From contig VHCO01000014.1 of assembly GCA_016871715.1 (NCBI GenBank), forward strand, positions 1 through 64,000: a stretch of 64,000 bases of DNA, given 5' to 3'. This document shows, piece after piece, positions 35,562-44,680 of this stretch (the first letter of the stretch is position 1; each line of letters starts with the position of its first letter). This DNA is from Verrucomicrobiota bacterium. GTDB taxonomy: Bacteria > Verrucomicrobiota > Verrucomicrobiia > Limisphaerales > J093. Position numbers and translations under genes: made by a program. The notes under the pieces were generated by a model that worked only from the letters and a program-made list of their open reading frames with translations, made no database searches and was not told the DNA's origin.

Positions 35562-37073
35562 ATGGCTACGCAACTCGACCGCGCCAAAATCCTCGCTGCC
35601 CTGCCGCCGCCTTGGGCGGAGGACCTCTTGCCCGCTATCCGCAGCGCCGCCGCCGCCGCCGGCCGCAAACTGGTCGTGTTGGACGATGACCCGACCGGCA
35701 CACAAACCGTGTACGGCGTGCCCGTGTTGACCCGCTGGGATCCCGCCACCCTGAAGGCCGAACTGGCCAGCGAACCGCCCGGGTTCTATCTGCTCACCAA
35801 CTCGCGGAGCCTGCCCCCCCAGGCCGCTTCCGCCCTAAACCGCGAGATCGCCCAGAACCTCCTCCTTGCAGTCCAACCCTCACGCCCCAACACCCTGCCA
35901 CCGGCCGGCGCCCACCCGCAATCGCCCCGCCCCGGCCCCAGCCCACACCGCCCGCTCCCGTTCACGCTCGTCAGCCGCAGCGACTCGACCTTGCGCGGCC
36001 ATTTCCCTGACGAAGTGCTCGCGATCGTACAGATCTTCGGCCCGCCCGACGCCGTGCTCGTCATTCCCTTCTTCGAAGCCGGCGGCCGTTACACCCTCGA
36101 CGATGTGCACTACGTCGCCGAAGGCGACTGGCTCGTCCCCGCGGGCGAGACCCCCTTCGCGCGCGATCCGGTCTTCGGCTACCGATCCTCGAATTTGCGG
36201 GACTGGGTGGCGGAGAAATGCGGCCAGGGCACCCCGGCCAACATGGTCTCGAGTGTGTCGCTCGACGACCTCCGCCAGGGCGGGCCCGCCCGAGTCTGCC
36301 AGCGGTTGCTCGAACTACCCCGAGCTTCCTTCTGCATCGTCAACGCCGCTTGCCAGCGCGATCTCGAAGTCCTCGTGTGCGCCTTGCTCGACGCAGAAAC
36401 TCATGGGCGCAACTTCCTGTGCCGTACCGCGGCGCCGTTCGTGGCGGCGCGCCTGGGTCTGGCCCCTCGCCCCCTCCTCACCGCCACCGAACTGCCGCTA
36501 CCGGCGCATGGCGGCGGACTCACGCTCGTGGGTTCCCATGTCCCCAAGACCACCGAACAACTCGGCCATCTGCTCAGTCGCCCTGGCTTGCGCCCTATCG
36601 AACTGGCCGTCGAGAGGCTCCTCGCTCCCGCGGAGCGCTCCGCCGAACTCGCCGCGGGCTTGGCCGCGACGAACGCCGCCCTGGCCGCCAACATAGACGC
36701 GGTCGTGTTTACCAGTCGACACCTGATCACCGGCCAAGATGCCGAAGCCAACCTCGCCATCGGGCAACAGGTGTCCGAGGCCCTCGTCCACCTTGTCCGC
36801 GGCCTCACCACGCCACCCCGCTACCTCGTTGCTAAGGGCGGTATCACCTCGAGCGATGTCGCCACCCGCGCGCTGGGCGTGCGCCGCGCCATGGTCATCG
36901 GCCAACTCCTGCCCGGCGTTCCGGTCTGGGAGTTGGGACCCGAGACCCGCTACCCGGGCTTGCCTTATGTGGTCTTTCCCGGGAACGTGGGCGGTCCAGA
37001 GGCGCTGCGCGAGGCCGTGGATCGCCTTTCCCTTGGTTCCCTCAGTTCCCAGTACCCTTCTAAATCCAACTGA
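35562..37073 (+). CDS. Four-carbon acid sugar kinase family protein (DUF1537, OtnK-like)
   Basis: A 503-residue protein. The N-terminal domain begins KLVVLDDDPTGTQT, the diagnostic motif of the DUF1537 kinases; YLLTNSRSL and SRSDSTLRGH are also characteristic. The C-terminal nucleotide-binding domain contains LVAKGGITSSDVA and FPGNVGG. Characterised members (OtnK, DtnK, LtnK) phosphorylate 4-carbon acid sugars such as 3-oxo-tetronates. Together with the IPMDH-family dehydrogenase, cyclase and transporter this suggests a tetronate or threonate-like catabolic route. A partner aldolase (OtnC type) is not in the window. Cotranscription with the VOC fusion is near certain. Confidence 0.88.
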   Translation: MATQLDRAKILAALPPPWAEDLLPAIRSAAAAAGRKLVVLDDDPTGTQTVYGVPVLTRWDPATLKAELASEPPGFYLLTNSRSLPPQAASALNREIAQNLLLAVQPSRPNTLPPAGAHPQSPRPGPSPHRPLPFTLVSRSDSTLRGHFPDEVLAIVQIFGPPDAVLVIPFFEAGGRYTLDDVHYVAEGDWLVPAGETPFARDPVFGYRSSNLRDWVAEKCGQGTPANMVSSVSLDDLRQGGPARVCQRLLELPRASFCIVNAACQRDLEVLVCALLDAETHGRNFLCRTAAPFVAARLGLAPRPLLTATELPLPAHGGGLTLVGSHVPKTTEQLGHLLSRPGLRPIELAVERLLAPAERSAELAAGLAATNAALAANIDAVVFTSRHLITGQDAEANLAIGQQVSEALVHLVRGLTTPPRYLVAKGGITSSDVATRALGVRRAMVIGQLLPGVPVWELGPETRYPGLPYVVFPGNVGGPEALREAVDRLSLGSLSSQYPSKSN

Positions 37074-37079
37074 ACCCTT

Positions 37080-39011
37080 ATGAAACCCACCATCGCACTC
37101 CTCCTCAGCTCCTTGTTGCTCGGAGCGCTGCTGCCCACGTTGGCCGCCCAACCCGCTGATCTCGCCCTCTCCGGCGAACTGAAACAGTGGCACAAAGTCA
37201 CCCTCACCCTCGCCGGCCCCTCCGCCCGCGAGCAAGACACCGACCCGAACCCTTTCACCGACTATCGCCTGACGGTCACCTTCACCCATGAATCCGGCAC
37301 GCCCAGTTACCGTGTGCCCGGCTACTTCGCCGCCGACGGTAACGCCGCGCATTCGTCCGCCGAGACCGGCAACCTGTGGCGCGCTCACCTCGCCCCCGAC
37401 AAACCCGGCCGGTGGACTTACACCGTGTCCTTCGTGAGAGCCAAACACGCCGCCCTCGACCCCGCCATCCGAGGCGATCCGGTCGCCCCCTGCGACGGGC
37501 GCTCCGGCCAGTTCACCATCGCGCCTACCGACAAGTCGGGCCGGGACTTCCGCGCCCATGGCCGCCTCCAGTACGTGGGCCAGCACCACCTCCAGTTCGC
37601 CGGCAGCCGCCAATACTTCCTCAAGGCCGGCGCCGATTCCCCGGAAAACCTCCTCGCCTATGCCGACTTCGACGGCACCTGGTCCCGCAAACGCGCCGGC
37701 AGCGCCCGGCCCGGCGAAGCTGCCCCCGCCGGCCTCAAGACCTGGCAACCGCACCTCCAGGATTGGCAGCCAGGCAACCCCACCTGGAAAGACGGCAAAG
37801 GCAAGGGCCTGATCGGCGCCCTCAATTACCTGGCCGGCACCGGCTGCAACGCTTTTTCCTTCCTCCCGTACAACGCCGGCGGCGACGGCGACGACGTCTG
37901 GCCGTTCATCGCTCCGGAGGCCAAACTGCACTACGACTGCTCGAAGCTCGACCAATGGCAGATCGTCTTCGACCACGCCACCGCGCTCGGTCTCTATGCC
38001 CACTTTAAACTCCAAGAAACCGAAATCGACGATCTCCGACGCGGCCACACCGACGAGACCAAGGGGACCGTGCCGGAGGCCCTGGATGGCGGCGACCTCG
38101 GCCCCGAACGCAAACTGTATTGCCGCGAACTCATTGCCCGCTTCGGCCACTTGCTCGCCCTCAACTGGAACCTCGGCGAGGAAAACACTCAGACCCCCGA
38201 GCAACAGCGCGCCATGGCCCAGTACCTCCACGACACCGACCCCTACCGCCACCTGATCGTCGTCCACACCTTCCCCGACTGGCAAGATCGCGTCTACCCG
38301 CCGTTGCTCGGCGACCGATCGGTCCTCACCGGCGCCTCGCTCCAGAACAGTTGGAGTGCGGCCCACCAACGCACCCTCAAGTGGATTGAAGCCTCGGCTC
38401 AGGCCGGCAAACCCTGGGTCGTCGCCAACGACGAGCAGAACCCCGCCGACCAAGGTGTCCCGGCCGACCCGGGCTACCAGGGGCACGACGGCAAGGCCAT
38501 GCAAGGAGGCAAACCCTACGACCTGCATGACATTCGCAAGCTCTGCCTCTGGGGCACACTCTCGGCCGGCGGCGCCGGCGTCGAGTATTACTTCGGCTAC
38601 AAACTCCCGCAAAACGACCTCGTCTGCCAAGATTGGCGCAGCCGCGCCCGTTCCTGGGAGTACTGTCGGATCGCGCTCGGGTTCTTCCGCGACCACGCCC
38701 TCCCCTTCTGGGACATGCGCAACGCCGACGCCCTGGTGGGCAACCCCAAACACGACAACAGCCGCTATTGCCTAGCCAAGGCCGGCGAACTCTACGTGGT
38801 CTATCTGCCCAATGGAGGTTCGACCGGCTTGGATCTGAGCGCGGCCCGCGGCACCTTCACCGTGCGCTGGTTCAATCCCCGCGCCGGGGGTGCTCTCCAG
38901 ACCGGTCCCGTCCGCGAGGTCCAGGCCACCAGCCAGGCCGACCTCGGCCGCCCACCGACCGAACCCGACCTGGACTGGGTCATCCTGATCCGGCGCTCCG
39001 AGGGCGGTTGA
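37080..39011 (+). CDS. Secreted DUF5060 glycoside-hydrolase-like protein with collagen-binding-like C-terminus
   Basis: A 643-residue exported protein with a clean signal peptide (TIALLLSSLLLGALL). Residues ~30-130 form the DUF5060 Ig-like domain (WHKVTLTLAG, FTVTFTHESGT-type strands, PGRWTYTVSF). A TIM-barrel-like domain follows (FFLKAGADSPENLLAY; NAFSFLPYNAGGDGDD; ALNWNLGEEN; the last resembles a glycosidase acid/base strand). The C-terminus (YVVYLPNGGS to TVRWFNPRAGG) is the putative collagen-binding domain found with DUF4038/DUF5060 proteins. Such proteins include apiosidase-like hydrolases. As the last gene of the acid-sugar cluster it probably releases sugars or sugar acids outside the cell. 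Confidence 0.82.
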   Translation: MKPTIALLLSSLLLGALLPTLAAQPADLALSGELKQWHKVTLTLAGPSAREQDTDPNPFTDYRLTVTFTHESGTPSYRVPGYFAADGNAAHSSAETGNLWRAHLAPDKPGRWTYTVSFVRAKHAALDPAIRGDPVAPCDGRSGQFTIAPTDKSGRDFRAHGRLQYVGQHHLQFAGSRQYFLKAGADSPENLLAYADFDGTWSRKRAGSARPGEAAPAGLKTWQPHLQDWQPGNPTWKDGKGKGLIGALNYLAGTGCNAFSFLPYNAGGDGDDVWPFIAPEAKLHYDCSKLDQWQIVFDHATALGLYAHFKLQETEIDDLRRGHTDETKGTVPEALDGGDLGPERKLYCRELIARFGHLLALNWNLGEENTQTPEQQRAMAQYLHDTDPYRHLIVVHTFPDWQDRVYPPLLGDRSVLTGASLQNSWSAAHQRTLKWIEASAQAGKPWVVANDEQNPADQGVPADPGYQGHDGKAMQGGKPYDLHDIRKLCLWGTLSAGGAGVEYYFGYKLPQNDLVCQDWRSRARSWEYCRIALGFFRDHALPFWDMRNADALVGNPKHDNSRYCLAKAGELYVVYLPNGGSTGLDLSAARGTFTVRWFNPRAGGALQTGPVREVQATSQADLGRPPTEPDLDWVILIRRSEGG

Positions 39012-39179
39012 CCTCTCACGGCCCCCACCCCGCCCCGGTCGTCAACCGGCACCGCGCCCGACGGCCTCCTGTGCCTCCTCCGCCCTCCGCCCGCCCTGTC
39101 GCGGGCAGAGGGCAGGCCTTACCCCATGGGCATACGACATCCCGTGAGCCCTACAACAGAGCCAGATAGAAAATTACAC

Positions 39180-39198
39180 TGTCATATAGAACTTGACA
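39180..39198. repeat. AT-rich inverted repeat TGTCA-N9-TGACA
   Basis: TGTCA (39180-39184) and TGACA (39194-39198) form perfect 5-bp arms around TATAGAACT. Local composition is AT-rich. The shape recalls the TGAC...GTCA dyads of the 26161-26208 duplication, though the sequences are not the same. No gene starts near it, so any regulatory role is doubtful. Confidence 0.35.
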
Positions 39199-39502
39199 CC
39201 CACCACCTGTCCTACCTTCCCTTCCCCTCTTCCCCTTCCCCGCGGTGTCGCGCCCAGAGGAACGGCGAGAGGCGTCGGATGGGACCATCGACGATAATCG
39301 GCCTGACATTGGCCCCGGTGGCAGGAGCAGGCTGGCCGGTGCTTCACGCAATGTTCCTGCCGCGCTCAATGCACCGCCAGGTAGGGTTGCACCGCCGGGC
39401 CGGCCGCTCGGACCCGGTGAGCTGCCTGGCTCGGCGCGCCCAGCGGTCGCGCCCTACCGGTCCATGGCCCCCATGCAGGCCAAAGCTGGCGCCCAGGCTC
39501 CC

Positions 39503-39547
39503 CATGTTTCTGCCCCCCATGTTTCTGCCTCCTCCCATGTTTCTGCC
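39503..39547. repeat. Three CATGTTTCTGCC words
   Basis: CATGTTTCTGCC occurs at 39503-39514, 39518-39529 and 39536-39547, separated by C/T-rich spacers. The same 12-mer is at 26045-26056, also intergenic. Four exact 12-mers in 64 kb, three within 45 bp, point to an interspersed repeat family (GGCAGAAACATGGGG on the other strand). Confidence 0.7.
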
Positions 39548-39720
39548 CACGGCATTGGGCTCAGTGAGGCACGGTTGTCGAGCCAGTGTTGCGGCAGGGC
39601 AACGCCCTGGAATCGTCGGATCATCTGTCAGGGATGCCGCAGGCAGCTCAATTTCCAGGTGCGACCATCTTGAGCGCGGGGACGCGTGGGGACTGCGCAA
39701 GCCCAGGTATGCCGCGCGGC

Positions 39721-41598
39721 CTAGTTCTCGGCCGAGTGCAGGCCGCCTGCGCCGGCTCGGAAGGCGATGTTGGTGCGTTCGGCGTTGCCGGGGAGAGGGG
39801 CGGCGCAATTCCAGTGGCAGGCGCCGCAATGGACACATTTTTCGCGGTCGAAGGCGGGGACGCCGCCGGGGCCTGGGGCGATAGCCTGGCCGCTACACAG
39901 CTCGATGCAGATCTGAGTGCCGCAGCGCTCGCACAACTCGGGGTAGAGAAAGACGACATGATCTGCGTAGCCGGCGGGGGCTTGCACCTTGCCGCCGAGC
40001 AGAAGGGCGTCTTGATGGGAGACCAACAGTTGGCCGTCGTGGGGAATGGCGGGCCAACCCACTCGTTCCATGAGGGCGCCGTGGAGCGAGACGCCTCTGG
40101 CCTGACATTCCTGCCGGAGTCGATCGATTTCCTCGGGCCGAACGCGTCCGCGGTAATACTGTTCGAGAGTGGGGATGCGACGCCAGGGCGGCGTGGGGTC
40201 ACCGGCGAGCGAGAAGCGGCCCTGGGTGAGGCCTGCCAGCGCCATGCCCAAGAGGCCGCGCACGACACCGCGTTGGAAACCGTCACGCGCCTTCTCCGCC
40301 ACGAGCGCTTCGCGTTCGACCCAACTGGCGCGGCGCCGCACGAGGTACGTATCCGCCAGGTTCTGTCGGGTGAAGGGGCGCTTGGCGCGAAGCAGTTCGA
40401 GCACGGCCTCGGCCAGTTGGGTGCCGGTGGCCCAGGCTTCATCGACGCCGGAGCCGGTCAGGACGTTGGTGCTGCCGCTCCCTTCGCCAATGCGCGCGTA
40501 ACCGTCGCCGACCAGGTGGGGTTCGCCGCGCCGGCCGGATTCGCCGAGGGTTTTGGCGCCCCACGACCGGAGCTTGCTGCCGTTGAGATAACGCCAGAGG
40601 TACGGGTGCAACATCCAATGCTGCAGGTACCGATAAGCGGTGCGCATGGGGCTGTCGAACCAGGAGGGGACGAAAATGCCCAGCGACGCGACTCGGTCCG
40701 GGTGCACGTAGAGGAAGCCGAAGATCTCAGGCTCGGGATAGCCGAAGGTATGCCACACGGTACCCGGCTCGAGCGGTGTGTCTTGGGGCAAGTCGATCAC
40801 GAACTTCATCCCCACGGCCCAGTCTCGGGCGTGATGATCTTTGGGGAGGCCGAAGTGGGCATCGAGTTGGTGACCGACTGGGCCGACGGGGCCATCGCCT
40901 ACCACCGTGAGCGCTGCTCGGATGTCCATGCCGGGCAGGTAACCCTCGCCGGGGCGGCCCTGGGCGTCGACGCCTTGATCGAGCAAACGCACGCCGACGA
41001 CGCGGTCCGCTTCGATCAGGGCTTGGGCCACGGGTGTCCCGGGCCAGACTTGCACGGCGCCCGTGCCTTGGACTTGGGCGCCGACCCACTGCATGAATTG
41101 GCCGAGCGAAAGCACCAGGCCACCGTCCTTGTGCAGGAAGGCTGGGGTCCAGGGCAACTCGAGCGCCTCGGAGTCGAAGGGCAACACGCGCCCGAACGCG
41201 CGCAGCGCGCGATCGCTGGCCCGCAGCATCCACGAGCGCCGACTCGCGCCGGTTGGGTCGAGCAGGTACAGGACCTTCTCGGTGCGCACGGGCGCCGCCA
41301 TGGGAATGCCCGCTGTGCTTAGGTCCGGGAACGACGCCCGCAAGGCCCGGGCGCGCGTTACGACGCCTGAGACGCCGAAGCCGAGGTCGTCGGCGCGTTC
41401 GTAGCAGAGGACTTGTGGGGGCGAGCCGGGCTGGGTGGGGCTCTCGAGGGCGGGTGTACCGTCCGGTTGGACCAGTTGACGGGCCAGCGTGGTGAGAAAA
41501 CCGCCCATGGCCGGGCCGAACCCGACACAGGCGATGTCGACCTCGAAGCGTTGACGTTCGAGTTCTGCGGGCCGTTCCGCATCAGCCGATGGTTGCAT
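39721..41598 (-). CDS. Electron-transfer flavoprotein:quinone oxidoreductase-like FAD/Fe-S protein
   Basis: A 625-residue protein from the ATG at 41598 (MQPSADAER). It begins with an FAD Rossmann loop (VGFGPAMGGFL) and ends with Fe-S ligands: CERCGTQICIELC, then KCVHCGACHWNC. This is the ETF-QO (FixC/FixX-like) layout, which passes electrons from ETF to the membrane quinone pool. Central markers include GSGSTNVLTGSGVDEA and GYPEPEIFGFLYVHP. It has no predicted transmembrane helix, as expected for a monotopic enzyme. It is divergent from the NtrC-type regulator with a 139-bp shared region, so regulation by that system is plausible. No etfAB genes are in the window. Confidence 0.85.
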   Translation of the reverse strand: MQPSADAERPAELERQRFEVDIACVGFGPAMGGFLTTLARQLVQPDGTPALESPTQPGSPPQVLCYERADDLGFGVSGVVTRARALRASFPDLSTAGIPMAAPVRTEKVLYLLDPTGASRRSWMLRASDRALRAFGRVLPFDSEALELPWTPAFLHKDGGLVLSLGQFMQWVGAQVQGTGAVQVWPGTPVAQALIEADRVVGVRLLDQGVDAQGRPGEGYLPGMDIRAALTVVGDGPVGPVGHQLDAHFGLPKDHHARDWAVGMKFVIDLPQDTPLEPGTVWHTFGYPEPEIFGFLYVHPDRVASLGIFVPSWFDSPMRTAYRYLQHWMLHPYLWRYLNGSKLRSWGAKTLGESGRRGEPHLVGDGYARIGEGSGSTNVLTGSGVDEAWATGTQLAEAVLELLRAKRPFTRQNLADTYLVRRRASWVEREALVAEKARDGFQRGVVRGLLGMALAGLTQGRFSLAGDPTPPWRRIPTLEQYYRGRVRPEEIDRLRQECQARGVSLHGALMERVGWPAIPHDGQLLVSHQDALLLGGKVQAPAGYADHVVFLYPELCERCGTQICIELCSGQAIAPGPGGVPAFDREKCVHCGACHWNCAAPLPGNAERTNIAFRAGAGGLHSAEN

Positions 41599-41737
41599 CT
41601 CGTCGTCATGAAACCCAAGGGACCGGGCAGTGGCGAGCTTTTCGTGGCTGGGCGAGGCGGTTGAACATCGGCATTCCCAAACCGGCCGCGCTGGCGTATA
41701 CCGGCCGGCGGCGGCGAGCAGCCCTTGCCCGATCATC

Positions 41738-43105
41738 ATGAAAGCGACCGAACCACCCGCCCGAATTCTAATCGCTGACGACCAAGCGGACGTGCTGGCT
41801 GCGCTTCGCCTTTTGCTCAAGGGAGAAGGGTTTGCCGTCGAGACGGTCAGCGCGCCTCGGCACGCGCTGGCGGCGGTGGCGGAACAGGAGTTCGACGCCG
41901 CGTTGATCGACCTCAACTACACGCGCGACACCACGTCGGGCGAGGAGGGTTTAGACCTCTTGGCCCGACTCCAGGCAGCGGATAGCACGTTGCCGGTGAT
42001 TGTGATGACGGCGTGGGGCAGCGTCGAGGTGGCGGTCGAAGCGATGCGGCGCGGCGCGCGCGACTTTGTGCAGAAGCCGTGGGAGAACGCGCGGTTGCTG
42101 GCGATTGTGCGTACGCAGGTCGAGTTGGCCCGGGCGTTGCGCCGCACCGAGCGGCTCGAGGCGGAGAACCGCATGCTGCGAGGGCCGGGCGCGCCGCAAC
42201 TGATTGCCGAGGCGCCGGCGATGCGGCCGGTGCTCGAGTTGATCCAGCGGGTGGGTCCGGCTGACGCGAACGTGTTGATTCTGGGCGAGAACGGCACGGG
42301 CAAAGGTGTGGTGGCGCAAGCGCTCCATGCCGTGTCGGGGCGGGCGGACCGGCCGCTGGTGACGGTGAACATGGGCGGGCTTTCCGAGGGTGTGTTTGCG
42401 ACCGAGTTGTTCGGCCACGTAAAGGGCGCGTTCACGGATGCGAAAGCGGACCGGGTGGGGCGATTCGAGTTGGCCGAAGGGGGCAGTCTGTTCCTGGACG
42501 AAATCTCGAACGTGCCGCTGGCGCAGCAGGCCAAGCTCCTGCGCGTGATCGAGACGGGCGAGTACGAACGGGTGGGTTCCTCGCGCACGCGCCGCGCCAA
42601 CGTGCGCCTGATCTCGGCCACCAACGCGGACTTGAGCGCCGAAGTGGCGGCGGGCCGGTTTCGGCAGGACCTGTTGTTTCGGTTGAACACGGTCGAGATC
42701 CACCTGCCGCCGTTGCGGGAACGGCTCGAGGACATCCCGGCTCTGGCTGCCCATTTCTTGGAGCGGCATGCGCAGCGCTACGGCAAGCCGCTCGAGGGGT
42801 TCGAGTCCTGGGCGTTGCAGGCCTTGCGCGAGCACACCTGGCCGGGCAACGTGCGCGAGCTCAGCCACGCCATCGAACGCGCCGCGCTGATGTCGGCGAG
42901 CCGGCTGATACGCGCCAGCGACCTCGGCTTGCGTCCCGCGCGCGAGGCGACGCCGCGGCTCGAGGAGATGAGCATCGAGGAGGTCGAACGGTTCCTGATC
43001 AAGAAGACCCTCGCGCGTTTCGACGGGAGCGCAAGCAGAGCGGCCGAGGCCCTGGGGCTGAGCCGGAGCGCGTTCTATCGGCGCTTGCAGAAATACGCGC
43101 TCTGA
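41738..43105 (+). CDS. NtrC-family sigma-54 response regulator
   Basis: A 455-residue regulator from ATG 41738. The receiver domain has the acidic pocket IADDQAD, the phosphorylated Asp in ALIDLNY and the conserved Lys in FVQKPW. The AAA+ domain has Walker A GENGTGKG, the sigma-54 contact loop GAFTDA (a common variant of GAFTGA), Walker B SLFLDEI and the R-finger region FRQDLLFRLN. A Fis-type helix-turn-helix ends the protein (ASRAAEALGLSRSAFYRRL). It activates sigma-54 promoters on phosphorylation. A histidine kinase gene follows 71 bp downstream. Confidence 0.92.
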   Translation: MKATEPPARILIADDQADVLAALRLLLKGEGFAVETVSAPRHALAAVAEQEFDAALIDLNYTRDTTSGEEGLDLLARLQAADSTLPVIVMTAWGSVEVAVEAMRRGARDFVQKPWENARLLAIVRTQVELARALRRTERLEAENRMLRGPGAPQLIAEAPAMRPVLELIQRVGPADANVLILGENGTGKGVVAQALHAVSGRADRPLVTVNMGGLSEGVFATELFGHVKGAFTDAKADRVGRFELAEGGSLFLDEISNVPLAQQAKLLRVIETGEYERVGSSRTRRANVRLISATNADLSAEVAAGRFRQDLLFRLNTVEIHLPPLRERLEDIPALAAHFLERHAQRYGKPLEGFESWALQALREHTWPGNVRELSHAIERAALMSASRLIRASDLGLRPAREATPRLEEMSIEEVERFLIKKTLARFDGSASRAAEALGLSRSAFYRRLQKYAL

Positions 43106-43176
43106 AAGAGCGGGGGGCGCGCCGGAAAACCAGTTGCTCGCACCGAGCGCTCGGGGGCAAGGTGCGGTACAGACAG

Positions 43177-44664
43177 ATGGCGGACGCGCGGATCATGGCC
43201 AAAGGTTGGCGGCTAGGTTTTGTGCAACGGCTGCTCGGGCTGGCAACGCTTGCCGCGCTGCCGGCGTTGGCGGTGGCGATGCTCTTGATTTGGCGGCCCG
43301 GGCCGAGCTCACACGCCGGCATAAGGGAGGGGGCCGGGTCGCGCGCGACCGGGGCGGGCGTGTCGGCGGGTTTGCGCTGGCCGCTGACGTTCGTGGTCTT
43401 GGGGGCTTGGGGTATTGGGTTGTTGGTGTTGCGCGAGCGGGTGGTTCGGCCGCTGCAGACGCTGGCGAATCTTCTCTCCGCATTGCGCGAGGGCGACTAC
43501 TCGTTTCGCGCGCGCAGCCGCGACGCTCCGGACGCCTTGGCCGAGGCGATGCGCGAGGTCAATGCGCTGGTCGAGACCATGCGCCGCCAACGGTTGGGCG
43601 CCCTCGAGGCCACGGCGCTCTTGCGCGCGGTGATGGCCGAGATCGATGTGGCCGTGTTCGCCTTCGACGCGGATCAGTGCCTGCGGTTGGCCAATCGCGC
43701 GGGCGAACGGCTCCTGGCGCAACCCGTCGAGCGCTTGCTCGGGCGCAACGCCGTCGAGGTGGGCCTGGCCGACTGCTTGGCGGGCGAGGCGCCGCGCACC
43801 GTGCAGATGAGCTTCGCGGGCGGGTCGGGTCGGTGGCGGATTCACCGGCAGCAATTCCGGCAGGGCGGTTTGCCGCATCAGCTTCTGGTGTTGGCCGACC
43901 TGAGCCGGGAATTGCGCGAGGAAGAGCGGTTGGCGTGGCAGCGGTTGGTGCGGGTGCTCGGCCACGAGCTCAACAACTCGCTGGCGCCGGTGAAGTCGTT
44001 GGCGGGGACTCTGGCGGACCTGACCCGGCGCGAGCCGTTGCCGCCGGATTGGCGGGACGACATGCGGGACGGCCTGGGGGTGATCGCCAGTCGAGCCGAG
44101 TCGTTGAACCGGTTCGTGGCGGCCTATGCGCAACTAGCGCGTTTGCCCCAACCGAAGCTGCAGTCGCTGGATCTCGGCGGGCTAATCCGGCGCGTGGCGA
44201 GCCTTGAAACGCGTGTCGCAGTGCGGGTCGTTCCGGGACCCGACCTCCGGCTGGGAGCGGACCCGGACCAACTCGAGCAAGCCGTGATCAACCTGGTGCG
44301 CAATGCCGCCGACGCGGTGCTCGAGGCGCAGGCGCCGGCGAGCGGGCCGGGTGGGGGCGGGGGCGAGCCGGGGGAGTCGGGCCGCGTGCGTGTGGGTTGG
44401 CGGCGCGTGGGCGCGCAGGTCGAGATTTGGGTCGAGGACGACGGCCCTGGGTTGTCGAACACGGCCAACCTGTTCGTTCCCTTCTTCACCACCAAACCCA
44501 AGGGGTCGGGCATCGGGTTAGTGTTGTGCCGGCAGATTGCCGAGGGCCACGGCGGATTCCTCACGCTCGAGAACGCGCCCGCGGGCCGCGGGTGTCTGGC
44601 GCGCCTGCGGCTCCCGGTCCGGTCGACAGAGAAGACTGGCCAGCCCGCACCCGCCCCGGCATAG
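43177..44664 (+). CDS. NtrY-like membrane histidine kinase
   Basis: About 495 residues from ATG 43177; a GTG at 43162 is an alternative. Two hydrophobic segments near the N-terminus (LLGLATLAALPALAVAMLL; FVVLGAWGIGLLVL) bracket a short periplasmic loop. A HAMP-like linker (RPLQTLANLLSAL) and PAS-like domain (LLRAVMAEIDVAVFAFD) follow. The kinase core has the H box GHELNNSLAP, N box NLVRNAADAV, G1 EDDGPGL, F box FVPFFTTK and G2 GSGIGLVL. It is probably the partner of the upstream NtrC-type regulator; the pair is typical for nitrogen, redox or envelope signals, but the signal is unknown. Confidence 0.9.
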   Translation: MADARIMAKGWRLGFVQRLLGLATLAALPALAVAMLLIWRPGPSSHAGIREGAGSRATGAGVSAGLRWPLTFVVLGAWGIGLLVLRERVVRPLQTLANLLSALREGDYSFRARSRDAPDALAEAMREVNALVETMRRQRLGALEATALLRAVMAEIDVAVFAFDADQCLRLANRAGERLLAQPVERLLGRNAVEVGLADCLAGEAPRTVQMSFAGGSGRWRIHRQQFRQGGLPHQLLVLADLSRELREEERLAWQRLVRVLGHELNNSLAPVKSLAGTLADLTRREPLPPDWRDDMRDGLGVIASRAESLNRFVAAYAQLARLPQPKLQSLDLGGLIRRVASLETRVAVRVVPGPDLRLGADPDQLEQAVINLVRNAADAVLEAQAPASGPGGGGGEPGESGRVRVGWRRVGAQVEIWVEDDGPGLSNTANLFVPFFTTKPKGSGIGLVLCRQIAEGHGGFLTLENAPAGRGCLARLRLPVRSTEKTGQPAPAPA

Positions 44665-44680
44665 TCGCCTCGACGATCGC

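Larger units (their letters stand above)
39012..39720. other. 709-bp intergenic region with several short repeats and no gene
   Basis: It lies between convergent genes. It contains a 19-bp AT-rich inverted repeat (39180-39198), a pyrimidine-rich tract (about 39200-39245), a decayed copy of the GTAGGG...CCCTACC palindrome (about 39380-39465) and three CATGTTTCTGCC words (39503-39547). Open frames here translate mostly repeats and are not supported. It looks like a site where small elements have accumulated. Confidence 0.6.

Noticed and set aside
39012-39720. Searching the gap for a transposase or tRNA
   Set aside because: No tRNA cloverleaf, IS inverted ends with a transposase, or coding frame with a recognised motif was found; only repeats.
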